This document shows, piece after piece, positions 16,874-24,096 of a stretch of 42,885 nucleotides of DNA. Origin of the DNA: Ruminococcus_G sp050944415 (GTDB taxonomy: Bacteria; Bacillota; Clostridia; Lachnospirales; Lachnospiraceae). The translations under genes and the position numbers were made by a program. A model generated the notes under the pieces. It made no database searches. It saw only the letters and a list, made by a program, of their open reading frames with translations, and was not told where the DNA came from. Each line of letters starts with the position of its first letter. Positions within the stretch are counted from its first letter, which is position 1. The stretch is from the NCBI GenBank assembly GCA_050944415.1, contig JBMNRA010000017.1, positions 1 through 42,885 on the forward strand, written 5' to 3'.

Positions 16874-17734
16874 ATGAAGTGCGACTGTCATGTCCACATA
16901 TTTATGGATGGTCTGAATTATCAGAAAGCCCGTGCCCGCCATTTGCCAGAGGTGGATGACGGCTGTATTTGTCGGCATTTTGAAGAATACAGGGAGAAAA
17001 ATATCACTTTCGTAAGAGACGGAGGCGATTGTCTGGGAGTATCCCTTCGGGCGAAGGAACTGGCAAAGGCGTACGGAATTACCTACCGGACGCCGATATT
17101 TGCCATTCATAGACGGGGATATTACGGGAGTATTGTGGGAAGAGCCTTCGAAAACCTGAAGGAATACGAGGTATTGGTGAAAGAGGTTCGCCGGCTGGGC
17201 GGCAGTTTCATTAAAATCATGACTACCGGCATTATGGATTTCTCTCAGGCAGGCAGAATTACAGGGGAGCGGCTGGAATCTGCAGAGGTAAGGGAAATGG
17301 TTCATATAGCTCACGAAGAAGGCTTTGCGGTGATGGCACATACCAACGGGGCGGATGCGGTTCGGGAAGCAGCCATGGCAGGCGTGGATTCTCTGGAACA
17401 CGGGAATTTTCAGGATGAGGACAGTCTGCAGGCCATGAAAGACAGCGGCACAGTCTGGGTTCCCACACTGGTAACGGTTAGAAATCTGAGGGGCAAAGGC
17501 AGATTTCCGGAAGCTGAGATTGAAAAGATCATGAAAACCCAGGCATGGTCGGTAAAAAAGGCTTATGAGTATGGTGTGAAGATGGCATCCGGAACGGATG
17601 CAGGGGCATGGATGGTGTTCCACGGAAAAGCACTGGAGGAAGAGTATCAGGCTTTTGGAGAAATATTAGAAGACAGGGAAACTGCAGAAAAGTGTCTGGA
17701 TGAAGGAAACAGGCTGATAGTAAAACGGTTCTGA
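16874..17734 (+). CDS. Amidohydrolase-superfamily protein of unknown substrate, last gene of the cobalamin operon
   Basis: 286 residues. Ligands of a binuclear-metal amidohydrolase can be read in order: His6 and His8 (CHVH), Lys114 (FIKIM, a possible carbamylated lysine), His156 (MAHTNG), His176 (LEHGN) and Asp242 (GTDAG). The late part resembles imidazolonepropionase and related cyclic amidohydrolases. It starts directly at the HxH strand and lacks the usual N-terminal beta-sandwich of about 50 residues. It begins 3 bp after cbiC and is followed by the terminator, so it belongs to the operon. No step of known cobalamin synthesis needs it. Corrinoid side-chain or lower-ligand hydrolysis is a possible inference, not shown. 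Confidence 0.85.
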   Translation: MKCDCHVHIFMDGLNYQKARARHLPEVDDGCICRHFEEYREKNITFVRDGGDCLGVSLRAKELAKAYGITYRTPIFAIHRRGYYGSIVGRAFENLKEYEVLVKEVRRLGGSFIKIMTTGIMDFSQAGRITGERLESAEVREMVHIAHEEGFAVMAHTNGADAVREAAMAGVDSLEHGNFQDEDSLQAMKDSGTVWVPTLVTVRNLRGKGRFPEAEIEKIMKTQAWSVKKAYEYGVKMASGTDAGAWMVFHGKALEEEYQAFGEILEDRETAEKCLDEGNRLIVKRF

Positions 17735-17766
17735 AAAAAGGGGGCAAAAGCCCCCGGGATTTTCAG
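17731..17766. terminator. Bidirectional intrinsic terminator between the cob operon and cbiK
   Basis: GGGGGC (17740-17745), loop AAAA, GCCCCC (17750-17755), with an outer arm CTGAAAA (17731-17737) / TTTTCAG (17760-17766). On the minus strand the stem is followed by six T residues, so it is strong for cbiK. On the plus strand the T tract is shorter (GGGATTTT) but the outer arm may help. Confidence 0.87.
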
Positions 17767-17767
17767 A

Positions 17768-18568
17768 CTACTGAGCGGATGCGATGGCATCACGCACATG
17801 GTCATTAAAAAGAGTACGGATTTCCGGATACTCTCCCAGACCTTTCAGTATACATTCCACAGAAAAGCCGGCCTGCTCAAACTGGACTTTCCAGGACTCT
17901 TCATCATTGCCTGCCATATCATTGGTGGCATGGTCTCCGGCAACGATCATAAAAGGAGCCAGAAGAACTTTCCGGGCATTGGTTTTCTGAACGGCTTTCA
18001 GCAGAGAATCCATGGTGGGATAAGCTTCTACAGTACCCAGGAAGATGTTGGAGTATCCTTCGTCCTGAAATTTGAAATTTAAAGCCGCATAAATGGAGTT
18101 GGCAAAATGAGTGGTGCCGTGTCCCATCAGAACCAGAGCGGTCTGGCTGTCAAGTTCAGATGCAAACTGGGAGGCAACGGCATGCACAACACGGTGGTTA
18201 TCTTCTTCCGTAGTCAGAAGAGGATTGCCGAAGGTGATGGAATGAAATCTATCCTGATACTTAAGAGCATCTTCTTTCATGAGATCGTTTTCAATTCCAT
18301 TGATAACGTGAGTAGGCTGGATGACAACATCGGTGACGCCGTCTTCATACATCTGCTCCATGGCTTCACTGACATTGCGGATTTTGATATTGTCCCGTTT
18401 TAAAAGCTTGGCCATAATCATTTTACTGGTCCAGGCCCGGTAGTGGGAATATTCAGGAAAAGATTTTTTGATTTCCGCCTCAATGGCATCAATATTCTTT
18501 TCTCTTGTTTCCGGAAAGCTTGTTCCGAAACTGACAACCAGAATAGCTTTTTTGGATTCATTTTGCAT
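17768..18568 (-). CDS. cbiK: Sirohydrochlorin cobaltochelatase CbiK
   Basis: 266 residues from the chosen start. AILVVSFGTSFPETREKNI at 8-26 is the CbiK N-terminus. The chelatase histidines are likely His150 (LMGHGTTHFAN) and His213 (VAGDHATNDMAG), matching the family's active site. It inserts cobalt into sirohydrochlorin, the committing step of the anaerobic route. There is no signal peptide, so it is cytoplasmic, unlike periplasmic CbiK types. I chose the ATG at 18566-18568 because AGGAGG lies 10 bp upstream at 18579-18584; the open frame upstream runs through the riboswitch terminator and is not coding. It stands alone on the minus strand under its own cobalamin riboswitch. Confidence 0.96.
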   Translation of the reverse strand: MQNESKKAILVVSFGTSFPETREKNIDAIEAEIKKSFPEYSHYRAWTSKMIMAKLLKRDNIKIRNVSEAMEQMYEDGVTDVVIQPTHVINGIENDLMKEDALKYQDRFHSITFGNPLLTTEEDNHRVVHAVASQFASELDSQTALVLMGHGTTHFANSIYAALNFKFQDEGYSNIFLGTVEAYPTMDSLLKAVQKTNARKVLLAPFMIVAGDHATNDMAGNDEESWKVQFEQAGFSVECILKGLGEYPEIRTLFNDHVRDAIASAQ

Positions 18569-18592
18569 GGGGTGTATTCCTCCTGTGTTAGA

Positions 18593-18645
18593 TAAAAAAT
18601 AAAAAAGCACCTGTCCTGTGAAAGTGATTTTCAACAGACGGGCGC
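18593..18645 (-). terminator. Riboswitch-controlled terminator before cbiK
   Basis: On the minus strand GCGCCCGTC... (from 18645) pairs imperfectly with ...GGACAGGTGC (to 18607) around an ATCAC loop, then runs into a tract of T with one A. It lies between the aptamer and the cbiK ribosome site. Confidence 0.85.
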
Positions 18646-18710
18646 AAAGCGGCAGCGGAGTAATGCTGCACGGCACGCCAGGTCATCGTTCGTAACCACA
18701 GCGCAATCGC

Positions 18711-18877
18711 ATATGAAGGGCAGGCTTTCTGACTGGGGATTCATCGCCGTATCCGGCCTTCCCGGCACTGGCCAGTGGCGTTATGGGATACAGCTCTTCC
18801 GTTACAGCGGCGGGACCGTGCGGGAATTTCACTCGCTTTCCTATTATCCTGCACAGGGTGCAGGCTCCGCTTCATAC
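18711..18877 (-). promoter_or_regulatory. Cobalamin riboswitch (classic form) upstream of cbiK
   Basis: Read on the minus strand, the conserved segments appear in order: GGAAAGCGAGTGAAATTCCC, then CGGTCCCGCCGCTGTAACGG, GCCACTGGCCAGTGCCGGGA, AGGCCGG, and CCAGTCAGAAAGCCTGCC. The closing helix pairs GTATGAAG (18877-18870) with CTTCATAT (18718-18711). This is a full-length B12 aptamer. About 65 bases of expression platform separate it from the terminator at 18593-18645. Cobalamin binding should favour termination and shut down cbiK. Confidence 0.95.
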
Positions 18878-18891
18878 TCAATTATTAATAA

Positions 18892-18920
18892 ATTTTATCT
18901 CTTATGAATTTGTATGTCAA
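18892..18920 (-). promoter_or_regulatory. Promoter of the cbiK riboswitch transcript
   Basis: On the minus strand TTGACA (18920-18915), a 17-bp spacer and TAAAAT (18897-18892) stand just before the aptamer. The sequence is a near-perfect sigma-A promoter. Confidence 0.85.
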
Positions 18921-18942
18921 ATATATTTTCAAAAAATTAGTT

Positions 18943-18971
18943 TTTGCATTTTAACAAGGATGTGCTATGAT
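18943..18971 (+). promoter_or_regulatory. Promoter of the hemA operon
   Basis: TTTGCA (18943-18948), 17-bp spacer and TATGAT (18966-18971), with a TG one base before the -10 (extended -10). It is divergent from the cbiK promoter and does not overlap it. Only 29 bp separate the -10 from the hemA start, so there is no room for a riboswitch. Confidence 0.7.
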
Positions 18972-19000
18972 GGTAGCAGAAATTTACGGAGGAACGAAGG

Positions 19001-20233
19001 ATGAGTATTTGTATGCTGGGCATCGACCATAATAAAGCTTCAGTTGATATGAGAGCATTGTTTTCCTTTACGAAAAAGAATGCGGTCGTTGCCATGGAAC
19101 AGTTAAAGAAGACGAAAGGGATTCTTGGCTGTATCATTTTATCCACCTGCAATCGGATGGAGATATGGGTCAGTACGGAGGAAGAATGGGAGGGTTCTCT
19201 GATTGAAGAGCTGTGCATGATTAAGGAAGTAGATCCCACTCAGTTTGGCCGGTATTTCGTCAGCAGGGAAAATGAAGAGGCAGTTGATCATCTGTTTCAT
19301 CTGACCTGCGGCCTGAAGTCACAGATTCTGGGAGAAGATCAGATCATTACACAGGTTAAGGATGCTCTTTCTCTGGCCAGGGAGCATTACGTGACGGACA
19401 GCGTGCTGGAAGTACTGTTTCGGATGGCGGTAACTGCGGCCAAAAAAGTAAAAACGGATGTAACTTTTTCACGGGCCAACGTTACGGCCATGGATCGGGC
19501 TGTGGCAATGCTTAAGGAACAGGGATTTTCCATAAAGGGAATCAACTGTATGGTAATCGGCAACGGAGAGATGGGCAAGCTGGCGGCGCAGACGATGCAG
19601 AAAGCCGGCGCCAGTGTGACAGTGACAGTCCGGCAGTACAGAAGCGGTATGGTTACCATTCCCAAAGGATGCGCCCGGATTAACTACGGAGATCGTATGG
19701 AACTGCTGCCTCAATGTCAGGTGGTGGTAAGCGCTACGGCAAGTCCCAATTATACACTGACGAAAGAGCTTCTGGAAGAAGTGAAAATAGATCATCCGGT
19801 TATTCTGATTGACCTTGCTGTTCCCAGAGATATTGAACCGTCTATCCGGGAACTGGACGGGATTACTCTTTATGATATCGATGATTTTCAGATTACGGCG
19901 GTGGGAGACTATCTGAAAGATTCCCTGGAGCAGGCGGAGTCCATCCTTCAGGAGAAGGAAGAGGAATTCTATGAGTGGTACGATGGAAGAGATCTGATTC
20001 CCAGAATTCAGGAAATCAAAGCGGATGCGGTTACGGATTTGGATCTGAGAATTCATAAGATTCTTGGGAAGCTGCCGCTGGAAGACAAAGATAGAGAAGA
20101 ACTTCGCCAGTCCATTGAAACTGCTGCGGGAAAAGTGGTAAACAAAATGATATTCGGGCTGCGGGATTCGCTGGAAAAAGATACATTTCTGGCCTGTGTG
20201 GAAGGACTGGAGAAACTGTATGAAGAAGGATGA
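19001..20233 (+). CDS. hemA: Glutamyl-tRNA reductase HemA
   Basis: 410 residues. The catalytic cysteine is Cys50 in LSTCNRMEIW. GLKSQILGEDQIITQVKDA is the family's conserved segment. The NADPH-binding loop VIGNGEMGKLA is at about 185-195, and a C-terminal helical dimerisation domain follows. It reduces glutamyl-tRNA to glutamate-1-semialdehyde, the first step of tetrapyrrole synthesis by the C5 route. ATG 19001 follows GGAGGAACGAAGG. First gene of the precursor operon, divergent from cbiK. Confidence 0.97.
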   Translation: MSICMLGIDHNKASVDMRALFSFTKKNAVVAMEQLKKTKGILGCIILSTCNRMEIWVSTEEEWEGSLIEELCMIKEVDPTQFGRYFVSRENEEAVDHLFHLTCGLKSQILGEDQIITQVKDALSLAREHYVTDSVLEVLFRMAVTAAKKVKTDVTFSRANVTAMDRAVAMLKEQGFSIKGINCMVIGNGEMGKLAAQTMQKAGASVTVTVRQYRSGMVTIPKGCARINYGDRMELLPQCQVVVSATASPNYTLTKELLEEVKIDHPVILIDLAVPRDIEPSIRELDGITLYDIDDFQITAVGDYLKDSLEQAESILQEKEEEFYEWYDGRDLIPRIQEIKADAVTDLDLRIHKILGKLPLEDKDREELRQSIETAAGKVVNKMIFGLRDSLEKDTFLACVEGLEKLYEEG

Positions 20234-20693
20234 GTATGGGATGTTCCCGCTGTTTGTTGACCTTTCTGAAAAAAAAGCGGTGGTGATTGGAGCGGGGAAA
20301 ATCGCCTCCCGGCGTATAGAAACCCTGGCAAAATTCACGCCGAATCTTACGGTGGTTGCGGACAGAGCAGATGAAAAGGTTAAAAAAATGGCGGAAGAGG
20401 GAATTTTGACGCTGCATCAGAGAAAATATCAGAGGGAAGATCTGTTCGGCGCTGATCTGGTCATAGCCGGAACAGACGACCATGAGCTGAACGGGGAAAT
20501 ATACAGCGTTTGTAAATGTCTGGGAATTCTTGTCAATGTGATAAGTGACAGGAGAAAATGTGACTTTCATTTTCCCGGAATTGTAAAGCAGGATCGTCTC
20601 GTCATCGGGGTGAATGCAGGAGGAAATGATCACCGCCTGGCGAAGGAGATCAGGGAGCGCATTGAAAAAATGATGGGAGGAAAAGAAGTATGA
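20220..20693 (+). CDS. Precorrin-2 dehydrogenase (SirC/Met8-type, short)
   Basis: 157 residues from ATG 20220; an ATG at 20241 giving MFPLFVDLSEKKAVV is also plausible and has AAGGA 10 bp upstream. The NAD-binding loop VVIGAGKIASRRIETL is at about 21-36, followed by VTDRADEK-type and AGTDDHELNGEIY motifs and NVISDRRKCDFHFPGIV, as in the dehydrogenase half of CysG and Met8. It oxidises precorrin-2 to sirohydrochlorin, the CbiK substrate. It is shorter than most family members (about 200 residues), and the serine/proline-rich segment before the last helix reads NAGGNDHRLAKEIRE. No ferrochelatase domain is attached. It overlaps the hemA end and the hemC start. Confidence 0.85.
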   Translation: MKKDEYGMFPLFVDLSEKKAVVIGAGKIASRRIETLAKFTPNLTVVADRADEKVKKMAEEGILTLHQRKYQREDLFGADLVIAGTDDHELNGEIYSVCKCLGILVNVISDRRKCDFHFPGIVKQDRLVIGVNAGGNDHRLAKEIRERIEKMMGGKEV

Positions 20694-21586
20694 GTACACC
20701 GGTCAAATTCTGTATCGGCAGCAGAGAGAGCAGGCTGGCGGTTATTCAGAGTGAAATGGTGATGGATTATATCAGGCGGACCTCTCCGGAAACGGAAGTC
20801 ACTCTGCTGACAATGAAGACCACGGGAGATATTATCCTGGACAGAACGCTGGATAAAGTAGGAGGCAAAGGACTGTTTGTAAAAGAACTGGACAAAGCCC
20901 TCCTGGACGGAAGAAGTGATCTGTCGGTGCACAGCCTGAAAGATATGCCCATGGAAATCATGGAGGAACTTCCCATTGTGGCATTCTCAAAAAGGGAAGA
21001 TCCAAGGGACGTTCTGGTGCTTCCCAAAGGAGCGGCCGAACTGGATGATGAAAAACCCATCGGCTGTTCCAGTCTAAGGAGAACGCTGCAGCTTAAGGAA
21101 CTGTTCCCACAGGCTGAGTTTAAAAGTGTCCGGGGAAATGTGCTGACCCGGCTGCGGAAACTGGATGAGGGAGAATATTCTGCTCTTGTGCTGGCGGCAG
21201 CAGGACTGAAACGGCTGGGCCTTGAACAGAGGATCAGCAGGTATTTTGAGCCGGAGGAGATTATACCTTCTGCCGGACAGGGTATTCTGGCGCTGCAGGG
21301 AAGAAAAGGTGTGGATTACAGTTTCCTGTCAGGATTCGCCGATGAGAATGCTACCTGCTGCGCACTGGCGGAACGGGCTTTTGTGAGGTATCTGGACGGC
21401 GGATGTTCATCTCCGGTGGCTGCTCATGCTGTGACAGACGGAGATAAGATCAGTCTGCTGGGCCTTTATTACAGTGAGAATACGAAACAGTACATCAGAG
21501 GCAGTAAAACCGGTCCCGTGAAAGAGGCGGAGTCCCTGGGCACTGCGCTGGCAAAAGAATTAAAAACGAAGCTGGAAGGGGAATGA
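20690..21586 (+). CDS. hemC: Porphobilinogen deaminase (hydroxymethylbilane synthase) HemC
   Basis: 298 residues. IGSRESRLAVIQSEMV at 9-24, the catalytic aspartate in HSLKDMP (Asp85), and Cys239 in DGGCSSPVAAHA, which carries the dipyrromethane cofactor, are all present. It joins four porphobilinogens into hydroxymethylbilane. It overlaps the preceding gene by 4 bp and the cobA-hemD fusion by 4 bp. The position between SirC-like and CobA-HemD makes the whole set a precorrin-2 supply operon. Confidence 0.97.
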   Translation: MSTPVKFCIGSRESRLAVIQSEMVMDYIRRTSPETEVTLLTMKTTGDIILDRTLDKVGGKGLFVKELDKALLDGRSDLSVHSLKDMPMEIMEELPIVAFSKREDPRDVLVLPKGAAELDDEKPIGCSSLRRTLQLKELFPQAEFKSVRGNVLTRLRKLDEGEYSALVLAAAGLKRLGLEQRISRYFEPEEIIPSAGQGILALQGRKGVDYSFLSGFADENATCCALAERAFVRYLDGGCSSPVAAHAVTDGDKISLLGLYYSENTKQYIRGSKTGPVKEAESLGTALAKELKTKLEGE

Positions 21587-23094
21587 TGATGGCAACAGGA
21601 AAGGTATGGCTGGTAGGAGCCGGCCCTGGAGATATCGGTTTATTTACATTGAAAGGAAAAGAAGTACTTTCCAGAGCGGAAGTAGTAGTATATGACAGTC
21701 TGGTGGGCGACGGCGTTCTGGCGATGATTCCGAGGGAGGCCCGGACTATTGATGTGGGCAAACGGGCCGGTAATCACACCATGCCCCAGAAACAGATTAA
21801 TCAGGTGCTTCTGGAAGAAGCGAAAAAAGGGTACCGGGTGGTTCGCCTGAAAGGTGGAGATCCTTTTCTGTTCGGCAGGGGCGGTGAAGAGCTGGAACTG
21901 CTGTCTGAAAACGATATTCCCTACGAAGTTGTGCCGGGAGTGACTTCTCCCATGGCCGTTCCGGCTTATAACGGAATTCCCGTGACCCACAGAGATTTCT
22001 GTTCCTCTGTACATATCATTACAGGCCATAAACGTGCGGGAGAAGAGTATGATATTAATTTTAAAGCATTGGTGGACACGGAGGGTACGCTGGTATTCCT
22101 TATGGGTGTAACTGCTCTTTCCGATATCTGCGCCCATCTGCTGGAGGCGGGTATGGATCCGGATATGCCGGCAGCTATTCTGCAGAAAGGAACAACGGCG
22201 GGACAAAAGAGGATTGTTGCCACCGTTTCCACTCTGGCAGAAGAAGTGAAACGGCAGGGAATTGAGACGCCGGCTATTATTGTGGTTGGTAAGGTATGTT
22301 CACTGGCTGAACGGTTTGAGTGGGCAGAAAAACTTCCGTTATTCGGAAAGAAAATTCTGGTGACAAGGCCGAAGGATCTGATTTCAAAAATGGCGGCAAA
22401 GCTGCGGGTGCAGGGCGCCGAGGTGCTGGAACTGCCGGCTATTGAAACTTCACCGGTCAGGGATGATTCGAAGATCCGGGAGGTTATGGAAAAGCTGGAT
22501 ACGTATCAGTGGATTGCCTTCACCAGTCCGACGGGAGTCCGGATATTTTTTGATGATCTGATTGGAATGGGTAAAGATATCCGTTCTCTGGGGCAGGCAA
22601 AAATTGCGGCCATCGGGGAAGGTACAAAGAAAGCATTAAAAGAAAGAGGTCTCTGGGCCGATCTGATTCCTGAGATATACGATGGAGCTTCCCTGGGAGC
22701 GCTGATGGCGCAGAAATGTGAAAAGGATGCTCACATTCTGGTTCCCAGAGCATCCATGGGAAACCGGGAAATTATGGATGCTCTGGCGGTACGCGGCGAT
22801 CTGAAGGTGGATGATATTCCCACCTATGATACGTCATACGTGACATGGAATGTACTGAATGAAGGGGACAAATTTGAAAAGGGTGAGATTTCCTGTGCCG
22901 TCTTCACCAGTGCGTCTACAGTCCGGGGATTTGCGGAAGCAACGAAGGGACTGGATTATTCTAAAGTGACGGCGGCATGTATCGGAAAACAGACAAAAGC
23001 TGCTGCGGATCAGTATGGAATGAAGACCTACATGGCGAAAAAAGCAACTATCGACAGTGTGGTGGAGTTAGTAATAGAATTATGCAATCATTAA
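21583..23094 (+). CDS. cobA-hemD: CobA-HemD fusion: uroporphyrinogen-III C-methyltransferase and uroporphyrinogen-III synthase
   Basis: 503 residues. Residues about 5-245 are the SUMT methylase, with VWLVGAGPGDIGLFTLKG near the N-terminus, VVRLKGGDPFLFGRGGEE and the late ETPAIIVVGKV. Residues about 253-503 are the HemD synthase, starting at GKKILVTRPKDLISKMA with TSPTGVRIFF and TAACIGKQTKAAADQYG. HemD closes the ring to uroporphyrinogen III and the SUMT half methylates C2 and C7 to precorrin-2. This fusion is known in Firmicutes. Three tandem ATG codons (21583, 21586, 21589) make the exact start uncertain by two residues; AAGGGG is just upstream. Confidence 0.96.
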   Translation: MMMATGKVWLVGAGPGDIGLFTLKGKEVLSRAEVVVYDSLVGDGVLAMIPREARTIDVGKRAGNHTMPQKQINQVLLEEAKKGYRVVRLKGGDPFLFGRGGEELELLSENDIPYEVVPGVTSPMAVPAYNGIPVTHRDFCSSVHIITGHKRAGEEYDINFKALVDTEGTLVFLMGVTALSDICAHLLEAGMDPDMPAAILQKGTTAGQKRIVATVSTLAEEVKRQGIETPAIIVVGKVCSLAERFEWAEKLPLFGKKILVTRPKDLISKMAAKLRVQGAEVLELPAIETSPVRDDSKIREVMEKLDTYQWIAFTSPTGVRIFFDDLIGMGKDIRSLGQAKIAAIGEGTKKALKERGLWADLIPEIYDGASLGALMAQKCEKDAHILVPRASMGNREIMDALAVRGDLKVDDIPTYDTSYVTWNVLNEGDKFEKGEISCAVFTSASTVRGFAEATKGLDYSKVTAACIGKQTKAAADQYGMKTYMAKKATIDSVVELVIELCNH

Positions 23095-23112
23095 GGTAAG
23101 GAGGAATTACAG

Positions 23113-24096
23113 ATGGACATGATTAAAAGGCCAAGAAGACTTCGGGGAGGCGAAAACATCAGAAGGATGGTACGGGAGACCAGGATGGACAAATCTTCTC
23201 TGATCTACCCGCTGTTTGCCATTGACGGAGAAAATATTCAGGAAGAAATCCCTTCCATGGAAGGGCAGTACCGGTACAGTGTGGATCGTCTTCCCTATGA
23301 GTTGGAGCGGCTTTCCAAAGCGGGCGTTCAGAATGTAATGCTGTTCGGTATTCCGGCTCACAAAGACGAGATGGGAAGCCAGGCTTACGCGGAAGACGGA
23401 ATCGTACAGAGAGCACTCCGGGAAAGCAAAAAACAGTTTCCGGATTTGTATTATATTACGGACGTATGTATGTGTGAATATACGTCCCACGGCCATTGCG
23501 GCGTGCTCTGCGGTCACGATGTGGAAAACGATGCGACCTTGGAACTGCTGGCCAAAACGGCACTGTCCCATGTGGAGGCAGGAGCTGATATGGTGGCGCC
23601 CTCCGATATGATGGATGGAAGAGTTCTGGCCATCCGTCAGATGCTGGATAAAAACGGCCATAAAGAGATTCCCATTATGTCCTATGCGGTAAAATTTGCA
23701 TCTGCCTTTTACGGTCCCTTCAGAGATGCGGCAGATTCCGCACCCGCATTCGGTGACAGGAAAACATACCAGATGGATCCTCATAACGGAAGAGAAGCTA
23801 TTAAGGAAGCTCTGCTGGATGTGGAAGAGGGCGCCGATATCATCATGGTGAAACCGGCTATGTCCTTCCTGGATCTGGTCGCCAATGTAAAAGCAGCAAC
23901 CAATGTGCCGGTAGCAGCTTACAGTGTCAGCGGTGAATATGCTATGGTGAAAGCAGCGGCCAAAATGGGCTGGATCGAGGAAGAAAAGATCATGTGTGAA
24001 ATGGCGGTCAGCGCTTACCGCGCCGGAGCGCAGATCTATCTGACATACTATGCAAAAGAACTGGCCAAATGTATGGATGAAGGGAGAATCGGATAA
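23113..24096 (+). CDS. hemB: Porphobilinogen synthase (5-aminolevulinate dehydratase) HemB
   Basis: 327 residues. RPRRLRGGENIRRMVRET opens the protein. The zinc-type cysteine set is present at 119, 121 and 129 (DVCMCEYTSHGHCG), so a Zn-dependent form is expected. The Schiff-base lysines are likely Lys194 (SYAVKFASAFYGPFRDA) and Lys247 (IIMVKPAMSFLD). It condenses two 5-aminolevulinates. AAGGAGG precedes ATG 23113; the stop overlaps the hemL start by one base (TAATG). Confidence 0.97.
   Translation: MDMIKRPRRLRGGENIRRMVRETRMDKSSLIYPLFAIDGENIQEEIPSMEGQYRYSVDRLPYELERLSKAGVQNVMLFGIPAHKDEMGSQAYAEDGIVQRALRESKKQFPDLYYITDVCMCEYTSHGHCGVLCGHDVENDATLELLAKTALSHVEAGADMVAPSDMMDGRVLAIRQMLDKNGHKEIPIMSYAVKFASAFYGPFRDAADSAPAFGDRKTYQMDPHNGREAIKEALLDVEEGADIIMVKPAMSFLDLVANVKAATNVPVAAYSVSGEYAMVKAAAKMGWIEEEKIMCEMAVSAYRAGAQIYLTYYAKELAKCMDEGRIG

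Noticed and set aside
16397..17623. 408-codon open frame on the minus strand opposite cbiC and the amidohydrolase
   Set aside because: It is a shadow of two well-supported plus-strand genes; the translation is rich in Cys/His/Phe without domain motifs, and no ribosome site fits.
18569..18676. N-terminal extension of CbiK by 36 codons
   Set aside because: It would be encoded by the riboswitch terminator and lacks a ribosome site; AGGAGG directly precedes the start at 18568.
19469..20338. 289-codon minus-strand open frame opposite hemA
   Set aside because: Antisense shadow of hemA; no motifs and no promoter or ribosome site.
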